From Phialophora verrucosa (lineage: Eukaryota; Ascomycota; Eurotiomycetes; Chaetothyriales; Herpotrichiellaceae): a stretch of 64,000 bases of DNA. The number at the start of each line of letters is the position of its first letter. The stretch's first letter is position 1. The notes below the pieces were generated by a model, which saw only the letters and a program-made list of their open reading frames with translations, had not been told where the DNA came from and searched no databases. The stretch is from contig MSED01000003.1 of the NCBI GenBank assembly GCA_002099365.1, positions 186,001-250,000 on the forward strand, written 5' to 3'. Below, in pieces: positions 56,423-64,000 of the stretch. The position numbers and the translations under genes are program-made.

Positions 56423-57871
56423 CTACATCCTGGCCGCGATTTCCCGCATGTTGGACATGGACGTGACTGGCACAAAGTTGGGCGGCCGCTCGTTGACGTC
56501 GTTCTTGCGTTCCGGCGCCGCCTCACTGGCAACGTGCCGTCGCATGTCATACAGGTTCATCTCGTCGATCGTGAGCTTGCCGGACGCCACAGCTGCCTTG
56601 TAGCCGATCTGGTGGCTCGAGAAGCCGATGCGCTCGTTGATGTCCTCCCTCGCTCGCGCGCTCGCGGCCTGCACTTTCGTCGCCCGCGGCTTGCGGATCT
56701 GCTCGTACAGGCGCAACCCGGCCGCCACGTCGGCGGTGTAGGTGTATTGCCGGCTGAAGATCAAGCCGAGTGCCGCGGCGTCTTCGATGGCCTGACACGC
56801 GCCCTGGCTTTGGTCGGGCAGCATGGGGTGCGCGGCGTCGCCGAGCAGACAGGTCCGGCCCGCGGTCCAGTGCGGGTACGGCTCGTGGACGAACAATCGC
56901 CACGGGCCAATATCTCGCGCGTGCTTGAACAGCGCCAACAACCGAGGGTCCAGGTCCGGGAACGGGGCGAGCAGTTGCTCGACGCTGGCTTCGTGGTTCC
57001 ATCCCTCGCTCGCGTGGTCCGACTTCTCGGTCGGGAAGAAGCAGTAGAAGGAGTTGATCTCGCCGCCCCGACACGGCGAGTAGACGATTTTCTCGATGCC
57101 GACGCCGCCCCAGAATTCGATGGCGCAGTTGGGTGTCAGGTCGAGGAGGCCGAGGCGCGAGACTTCCTCCGAGGAGATCACGCAGTGGTAGCACGTCGAG
57201 GTGGATTGCTTCCGCGCGGGGATGATGCCCAGGGTCCGCCGGACGGTGCTGCCAATGCCGTCGGCGCCGACGATCATATCGTGACGGGCGACGACGCCGT
57301 TCTCGAAGGTGATGATGCCGTGTTCGTGGTCGATCGACCGGCATTTGTGGTCGAGACGTAGTCGCGCGGGAGGTCCCTCGCCCTGGCCGGTCGCCGAGTC
57401 CATCAGCATTTCGTGCATGTTGACGCGGTGGAACATGTTATAGACCTGGGGGTTCGTCCAGGTCAGCCACAGAGATAATATCAGCGCGATCCACCATTCT
57501 ACACTTACCCAACCCCATTGATCCTTGTAGTCTGACAGGTCGTACTCGGTGAGCACCTCGCCTGTCTTCCAATCATGCCGGATGAGTTTCTGCAAAACCA
57601 CTGTTTTGCCTAGGGAGATGTTGACGTTCCATTCCTCAAGCCACCGCGTGCCATTGGCCGCGCAGCTAATTGATGCGCCGACCTCTCCGGCGAAGTGTGC
57701 TTGTTCGTAGATGGTCACTTGATGGCCTGCTCGGCGAAGCGATGTTGCTGCCGCGAGGCCACCTGGAGCATGTTAGCATAGTGTGCCAGCCATGCTGAGT
57801 CCCGCGACGTTGGTCTTACCAATACCGCCACCGATGACGGCGATGTCCAGTGATCTCCAGCCTTCAAGCAT
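56423..57871 (-). CDS. FAD-dependent monooxygenase, salicylate-hydroxylase-like
   Basis: Exons 57871-57820, 57762-57509 and 57445-56423 with introns of 57 and 63 bp give 442 residues. Splicing creates the N-terminal dinucleotide-binding motif IGGGIGGLAAATSLRRAG. The second FAD motif is VGADGIGSTVRR, and the third, GDAAHPMLPDQSQGACQAIEDA, is characteristic of group A aromatic hydroxylases. Fungal relatives include salicylate 1-hydroxylases, which convert salicylate to catechol with NAD(P)H and oxygen; related enzymes act on other phenolic acids. It is divergent from a 2,3-dihydroxybenzoate decarboxylase-type gene, which favours a salicylate-like substrate. Exon 3 is visibly richer in G+C than its surroundings. 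The second intron is in frame and lacks stops. Confidence 0.87.
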
Positions 57872-58553
57872 CCTGCTCTGACAAGAAGGTCCTTGTCGCA
57901 CAAAAGTAATAATGTCTCAAGGTGATCGAATAACCTGCTTTGACACCAGAGATCAGACGAGAAGCTGGTTCAGTCCAGGCCCTTTATTCATCCGCCGGTA
58001 CGGGTCCATCTCTCGTACGGGGATATTTATCCTTCCTCAGGATCTGCGATAGTGTTCTTAGGCTAGATAAGACCATGACCTTCCCTTGAACGCCTGGTTC
58101 ATTGGCCATTAGCACGAGCCGTGCAAGACCTCGACGGGGTCAGGCCAAGAATACAACCCAGGAGCGTAGCCGACGATTTCCGCACCATTTGTTCCCAAAC
58201 CTGTCAAATTGCCATGTATGGCATGGTCAGGCGCTCCGATGTTGACGACGAAGCACGGAAACCGATGATAAGCTGACACCCCAACTCGAGCAATACCCGA
58301 CATGTTGTTGAGGCGGCCCGCGCACTTCTGCGAATCAACGCCTGGCTGCTTCCTACAGGACAGTACGGAGTACTCCTCACTCCAGGCCAGTGTGCGGAGT
58401 GCAGTGAGGAGACGGCAACACGCCGGAGTTCCTTGCTGGATATCAGAAAGGATAGAAATAGGGATTGTTTTCTCCTTCTCTGGTCAATAGAAGCATAGAC
58501 ATCTCTTGTAAAGGGTGGTTCAACTTCGTTGGTCCGTCGTCTGCTCAGTCAAT
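57872..58553. promoter_or_regulatory. divergent promoter of the monooxygenase and decarboxylase genes
   Basis: 682 bp between two divergent start codons. It contains two direct GTACGGG heptamers (57998-58004 and 58015-58021) and a 10-bp palindrome GGAGTACTCC at 58367-58376, preceded by C so that it begins with a CGG triplet. CGG triplets are the usual core of Zn2Cys6 sites, and such a regulator lies nearby. The link is inference. Confidence 0.45.
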
Positions 58554-59616
58554 ATGCTCGGCAAAATAGCGCTCGAGGAAGCATTCAATCTGCCACGGTT
58601 CGCAGAGAAGCAGCGATGGTGGGCATCAATGTTTGCCACAGATCCAGAGAAGCACGCTCGGGAGATGGGTGACATTGCCGACATCAGGATCCAGTATATG
58701 GACAAGTATGGGGTGGGGTATCAGATCTTGTCGTACACTGCGCCCGGTGTGCAAGACATCTTCGACAGGAAGGAAGCAGAGGCTTTGGCGACCGAAATCA
58801 ACGACTACATTGCCCCAGCGGTCAAGAAACACCCGGACAGGTTCGGGGCTTTTGCGTATGTCTGCCGACGATTGTGATGGGACGGCGACTGACGCTTGCA
58901 GGACGCTGTCGATGCATGACCCGAAGCAAGCAGCCGCAGAGCTTCGGCGTTGTGTAACGCAGTATGGCTTCCTGGGAGCGCTGGTCAACGACACACAACG
59001 CGCAGGCGCGGACGGAGAGGATATGATCTTCTATGACTCGGAGGATTGGGATGTGTTTTGGGAGACGGTGACTGAGCTCGACGTCCCCTTTTATCTGCAC
59101 CCCCGCAACCCGACCGGGTCGATACACGAGAAGCTGTGGGCGGCGAGGAAGTGGCTCATCGGCCCTCCGTTGAGCTTCGCCCAGGGCGTCAGTCTGCATC
59201 TGCTTGGGATGGTGACGAACGGCGTGTTCGACAAGCATCCCAAACTCCAGGTCATCATCGGCCACCTAGGGGAACACATCCCATTCGACCTCTGGCGCAT
59301 CAACCACTGGTTTGAGGACATCAAGAAGCCGCTGGGTCTGAAGGAGACCTGCAAGAAGACCATCCGCGAGTACTTCGCGCAGAACATATGGATAACCACG
59401 AGCGGGCACTTTTCGACGCCCACGCTTCACTTCTGCATGACCGAAGTCAGTGCTGACCGGATCCTGTTCTCGATTGACTATCCGTTCGAAAGCTTCGCAG
59501 ATGCTTGCGAGTGGTACGATAGCGCAGAGATCAACGAAGTCGACAGGAGGAAAATGGGCAAAGATAATGCGCGGAAGTTGTTCAAGCTCGAGAAGTTCAA
59601 GGACTGCGACGCCTAG
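58554..59616 (+). CDS. 2,3-dihydroxybenzoate decarboxylase-type amidohydrolase
   Basis: Exons 58554-58855 and 58902-59616 with a 46-bp intron give 338 residues. It belongs to the amidohydrolase-2 decarboxylases (ACMSD-like). The expected metal ligands fall at Glu8 (in IALEEAF), His167 (in FYLHPRNP) and Asp293 (in FSIDYPFE), the numbering I recall for the Aspergillus 2,3-dihydroxybenzoate decarboxylase. Other family blocks are IIGHLGEHIPF and ITTSGHFSTPTL. Members carry out metal-dependent, cofactor-free decarboxylation of o-hydroxybenzoates, here probably 2,3-dihydroxybenzoate to catechol. Gamma-resorcylate or orsellinate-type substrates remain possible. The start at 58554 gives the family's usual N-terminus; the frame is open slightly further upstream. 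Confidence 0.9.
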
Positions 59617-59839
59617 AGCGGAGCCTGGGCACGCCCGGGGGGCGCGGGGGCGTCATTAGGCCCGCCGGAACTGCACCGCTTAATAAGACGATAGCGTAGC
59701 CTAAACGAGAACTAGGCGCCTACGGGGGTGCTGCTTATCAGCTTGCGATGACTCCACAAATATGACTCTCGCGATAATCAACACCATCATTGATATCTGT
59801 CGCTGCTGCGATGCGCCTCCCGTAGATCAACCATGAAGG

Positions 59840-62092
59840 ATGCCTCGTCCAAAGGTGCGACTTGAAGACCGTCAACGGGCCGTCAAAGCATGTTTGCCGT
59901 GCAAAGCCTCCAAGAAACGTTGCGACGCTCAGCAACCATGTTCCAACTGTATCCGACGGAGAGCCACGTCGTTTTGCCACTATGTCGACTCCAGCTATAT
60001 ACGACACACTCGAAAGCTATCACAACCGCAACCCGCAGACTCCAGTACTAACCAGAATGGATCCGTCTCTACCGCGCCGGAGGGTGCCCAGTTCAGCCCC
60101 GGAAGGCCATCAGAGGAGAGCTCCGGGAGTGTCGACATGCCTCCGAGAGAAGCACAAACTTCACGCGGCCGGATGCTCTTGAACTCGAAAGGAGAGAGAG
60201 GTAGGATGTAGATCTCCTGCGCAAGTCTTTCAGAATCTGAACGGCATATCTAGTCTACATTGGAGAATTCGCCTCTCTGACATTCCTCCAATTCCTTCGG
60301 CATACTATCAAGCAGCAGATGGGCCCGTCGTTGTTCACGGAAAACACCCGGCGCAACCTGATGCTGGAGGCTGCCAACGTCGACGACACGACCACCAAGT
60401 TTGTCGAGGACATCCACCAGAAAGCAGCCTTGATAGAGGCCTACTTCGCCGCGGTATGTTCTCAATCCAGGTGCTTTGCGTATCATCTGACGCTCCTAGA
60501 CGAACGGTATCCTCGATCCGTTCTCTAGAGGCGAGGTAGAGGCTATGAAGCACGCTTCCAACGAGACAGAACACAAGTACGCCAGGGCGGCGCTGGATCT
60601 CATAGTGTCTGTCGGTGCACAATGCCGAGCAGAAGATGCGATCGATCACCGATACGCCTCGACGCTTTTTTCTCGGGCCCAGAAGGCCGTGATGGGAGAT
60701 GGGCTGGAAGACCCTTCTATCGACATGGTCCGCTGCTTCCTGCTCATGACATTCTATATGCTGGGAGCCTGTCGAAGGAATGCCGCGTTTATGTACCTGG
60801 GGATCGCTAGTCAGGCATCGTCCGCCCTGGGACTGCATGTGACTGAGCAATATCGCCATTTCAGTGTGGAAGACCAGATTGTGCGGTGAGTGACGGCCGG
60901 CAATGACCGGGGAATACTGCACCTTGCTGATCGTGTTAGACTTCGCACGTTGAGAAGTCTTCGAGCCCTAGATGTAATCTATTGCTCCATCTTGGGGAGA
61001 CCGTACTCAACAGGCGCCATCAGGGCTGACAGCGCGGCAATCGCCATGCTGCACCTACCTACCGTCACACATCGCGACTCGACCCTGAAAGCAAGCTTTG
61101 AAGTATGTTCCATCATCGCCGAGATCACACCTATGCTGGATTCAGAGGGCTCGATCAGCCTGATCACGGCTGAAGGGTTCCTCAAGCGTCTCCGCGACTG
61201 GAGCACCACTTTGCCGGCCGACATGCGGCATTTCAACCGGTCGACCGATGAAACATTGTCGCTTGAGGAGCAAGAGCGAACCATTGGGAACATTCACATC
61301 TCGTGCGCATACTATTTCGCCGTTATGCTCGTGACGCGGCCTTTTTTGATAACGCACTTGATGGCTCACATGTCCACGGGCGCGAGCCCCGTGACGACAG
61401 CAACAGAGGTCGCAGATCTGGCGCAGGCGTGCATCGATTCGGCAATCTTGATGGCAAATATGTGCTACGAGGCGCTTCAGTCGGGCATCTTGCTCAAGCA
61501 GATGTGTATCTTGAAGTAAGTGACCAGCTCCCGTCCTACCCCGCGGACAGGAAAGGCTGACTGGACCTTCTCTAGAGCTTGGATCTTCGCAGCCGGCCTC
61601 GTACTAGGGTTCTCCATGTTTGCGCAGGGCGACTCCCGCTTCGACATGGACGACTCGTTCAGCAATGCACGCGAAGTCCTCCGCAGCCTCTCCCCCGAGA
61701 GCCCTCAGGCGGAACACTACTATGAGATCCTGGCGGGGTTCGCCGACGTGATTCAGCGACGTCGCCAACATCTGTCACGCGGGAGCCGCTCGTCCCGGAA
61801 CAAGTATGTGGACCAGATTTTGACCTTCGAGGTCACGCCGAGTGTTTCCAGGTCTCAATCGACACTGTCTCCTGGGACGCCACAGTCGAAAGACCAAGGG
61901 ACCGGCATGCTCGAGACATCTGTTACGGACGATGGGGCTGGCGAATTCGAGTTCCAGATGCCAGACCTGAGCCAGTGGCCGCTCGAAAACGGGGGCGGGT
62001 TCGACTTTGGCATGTTCGGATGGGACAACTTTGCAATGCAGATATCGGAGAACTTCTCATTCGACAGTGATCCGTCTTGGGGAGTCACCTGA
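59840..62092 (+). CDS. Zn2Cys6 fungal-type transcription factor
   Basis: Five exons: 59840-60200, 60254-60453, 60500-60885, 60940-61515 and 61576-62092. Introns are 53, 46, 54 and 60 bp, all phase-consistent, giving 679 residues. The N-terminal binuclear cluster has Cys at 18, 21, 28, 34, 37 and 46 (C-x2-C-x6-C-x5-C-x2-C-x8-C) with Arg/Lys between. The middle region is the fungal-specific transcription-factor domain: VYIGEFASLTFLQFL, then MVRCFLLMTFYMLGACRRNAA and ASSALGLHV. The acidic, Trp/Phe-rich C-terminus may activate transcription. It sits 223 bp downstream of the decarboxylase gene on the same strand and is the likely local regulator of the aromatic-acid genes. That role is inferred from position only. 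Confidence 0.9.
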
Positions 62093-63479
62093 AGCCTGGC
62101 GGGACATTACGAAGGAAGTAAACATCTCACAGACACCTTGCTGTCTCAAAGGCGGAGCGAAGACTCGCCGGGAACTAGAGACTGACGGCCGGCTGAAAAC
62201 ACGGCACGCCTCTTCCATCGCACAACCCGGGGGAAATCTACCTCCCTTTCCTCTCCTCATAGTACTCCGAATAGCTGACGCGGTACCCCAACACCCACCT
62301 CCCCACAAACGCCATGAGACTCGAGAAGACACGACTGGCAGTGACGCCCAGCCACTCATTCGGCAGGGCCACGGCCACGGGCGTGTCTGCCGCGTGCAAG
62401 ATCAACCTCCCCGATCTCTCGGACTGCGCGTCTACCACGTCGCCAATGACACCTTGGCAGAGGTAACATGTTTGCCGGAGGGAGAAGTAGCTGAAATTTC
62501 CGCAGTCAGATGGCCCTGGAACTCATGCCTCTCCACTAAAGTTGCAACGCCGTAAGGGCCAATATCAAGTGGCAGCGTAAACGGAACACACGCCGACACG
62601 AGGAGTCATGCAATAGATCGAAGAAAGGGAAGATTTCACGCGGAACGCGATCAAGCAGTCATTGAACCAAAAGGAAAGTCCGTTCTCGACAACGAGCAGC
62701 ACCCGAGAGAATTGTCGACCTGAGAGGCGAGACATTTACACAAGAAGCCAACGAACATCAACCGAAAGCACGGTGAAGCTACGCAGGAACAGTACGGAAC
62801 GATTGCCATTGAAGATGCGGAAGTTAGGGGATACAGGACATCAGAAGGAGATCCATGGATAGATTGTCGTCGGAAGACACTGCTCCCGGCACAGACCGGT
62901 CGTAACTACGGCCGCTATGACTGGGCGAAATACCATAGTGACAAAGTTGACGAGTGAAACTTGCAGCAACAGGTTAAGCTTGGGTGTTTCTTCACTCGAT
63001 AGGGGAAGGCATGTGATAAGATCGACGGCATGAAGCGGTTAGAGGCGCTCGATACCCACGCCAGACGCCATGTCCTCGTTTCAGTGACTACCGACACGAC
63101 TGATAGACCGGCAGATCACAATGCAGCGCAAACGAAGGAGTCCCATGACGCCAATGGAAATTGAATGGGAGGCGAACACAGAGCAAGTCTTCGTGCCCGC
63201 GTATGGGTCAGGTGGGAAACAGGCCGACAAACAAGGCGAGACCCACGGAGAGGCAAGAAGCGACGGGACTCGGTGTTGAAGAAGGTCGTAGTGAACCGGA
63301 CATTTGACGACGGCTGCAATTTCAGTAGTATGGAGCGGTCTCGCATAGACAGACCCAAGGCGGGATCGACTTGGTCGATGAGAAGGTTACTCGAAAGGCC
63401 TGTACTCTATCTCGCAGTACCACCGCCAAGAGTGCCAGTAAAGTCGCACCATGTTACGTGCCTGCGGAACTTTTTGCCA
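62093..63479. other. intergenic, nothing recognised
   Basis: About 1.4 kb downstream of the regulator. Short frames only; no repeats, RNA genes or mobile-element signatures seen. Confidence 0.4.
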
Positions 63480-64000
63480 TCACTTGCTGGGCAGACTGGT
63501 CGTCTCATGCCCCTTGGTTGGCTCGTCGAGCTCCTTGAGCTTTTTGATGTATGCCACACAATATGCGCTCTGTCGCCAATGAATCGCCTGGCCTCTGTGG
63601 GTGGTTAAACGTGTTTCCGTCGTGAACGCCGACCTCATTTGACTGCAGGCTTTGCCCCCAGTGCACTGAGGATGGTATTTCCGTTGGTGCATGGTGAACC
63701 CTGCGTCACTCCTCGTCGCACGCATGCAGTGTAGACACATGACAACGATGCCCTTCCTGTCGAAGGTATTAGAAGGTCCAGCCCTGTTAGCAGGCTTTGT
63801 AGATCTGAGCTCGACGCCGTCCCCGTTTCTGACTAGTCCCGTAGTCTGATCGATGTCAATTTTTCGAAGGGTCGCTTTATCGATGCCGGCTACATTGAAA
63901 AGATGGAATGGTGGTATTGTGCCTTTTTCGACTCTGCATTTGCCCTTCTCTGCATTGTCATCAGGATTGTAAGCTTGGAAAAGCACTGGACCTTCAGGAA
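63480..64000 (-). CDS. possible zinc-finger-like protein, 5' end outside window
   Basis: The minus-strand frame is open from the window edge to a stop at 63480, about 170 codons. It contains a C2H2-like spacing (MCLHCMRATRSDAGFTMHQ followed by a second His after four residues), then a looser Cys/His segment ending in RLTTHRGQAIHW. No methionine start is seen inside the window. It may be the last exon of a C2H2 gene, a transposon-derived fragment, or noncoding. I cannot assign a function. Confidence 0.3.
   Translation of the reverse strand, partial: PEGPVLFQAYNPDDNAEKGKCRVEKGTIPPFHLFNVAGIDKATLRKIDIDQTTGLVRNGDGVELRSTKPANRAGPSNTFDRKGIVVMCLHCMRATRSDAGFTMHQRKYHPQCTGGKACSQMRSAFTTETRLTTHRGQAIHWRQSAYCVAYIKKLKELDEPTKGHETTSLPSK

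Noticed and set aside
56534..57361. 275-codon plus-strand frame over the monooxygenase
   Set aside because: Antisense to conserved FAD motifs; open because of GC-rich third positions.
1..64000. tRNA, rRNA, CRISPR and transposon signatures
   Set aside because: Looked for tRNA-like TpsiC arms, terminal repeats, transposase motifs and regular spacer arrays; none convincing by eye. A covariance-model and repeat-library search would be decisive.

Overview
The window is nuclear DNA of a filamentous ascomycete (Pezizomycotina). The evidence is short GT-AG introns of about 46-137 bp in most spliced genes, compact intergenic regions, HET-domain genes, a Zn2Cys6 regulator, and fungal housekeeping genes (ATG1, PNO1, MDM31, SEC59, a BEM3-like RhoGAP, PRE7, IDH1). 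I cannot place it below that level with confidence; a Eurotiomycete is a guess.

Layout. 0-6 kb: the 3' end of a BTB-domain gene, a degenerate short HET gene and a full-length HET gene. 6-11.7 kb: gene-poor, with a HOL1-like MFS transporter and a small minisatellite. 11.7-36 kb: a dense housekeeping block with a BEM3-like RhoGAP, an HCNGP/SAP30BP-like protein, proteasome beta-6 (PRE7), PNO1 divergent from MDM31, folylpolyglutamate synthase, ATG1, dolichol kinase (SEC59) and mitochondrial NAD-isocitrate dehydrogenase subunit 1 (IDH1). I re-spliced several of these by hand; the IDH1, FPGS, ATG1 and PRE7 models close in frame with the expected termini.

36.25-53.55 kb is the centrepiece: a direct tandem duplication with an 8,648-bp period and no difference seen between the copies. 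Each unit carries an M1 aminopeptidase (APE2 type), a complete CYP51 (lanosterol 14-alpha-demethylase, the azole target) and a DHA2-type MFS drug transporter. The breakpoint lies inside the transporter, so the left copy is truncated and chimeric while the right copy is intact. The result is two CYP51 genes, two aminopeptidase genes and one working transporter. The junction shows 4 bp of perfect microhomology inside an 11/12 match. The unit has the content of an azole-resistance amplicon; the main alternative is an assembly artefact.

53.9-62.1 kb: after a 2.5-kb gap comes a small catabolic cluster. A salicylate-hydroxylase-like FAD monooxygenase is transcribed divergently from a 2,3-dihydroxybenzoate decarboxylase-type amidohydrolase, followed by a five-exon Zn2Cys6 regulator. 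Together they suggest conversion of salicylate or 2,3-dihydroxybenzoate to catechol under local control. The right end (62.1-64 kb) holds only a doubtful partial zinc-finger-like reading frame.
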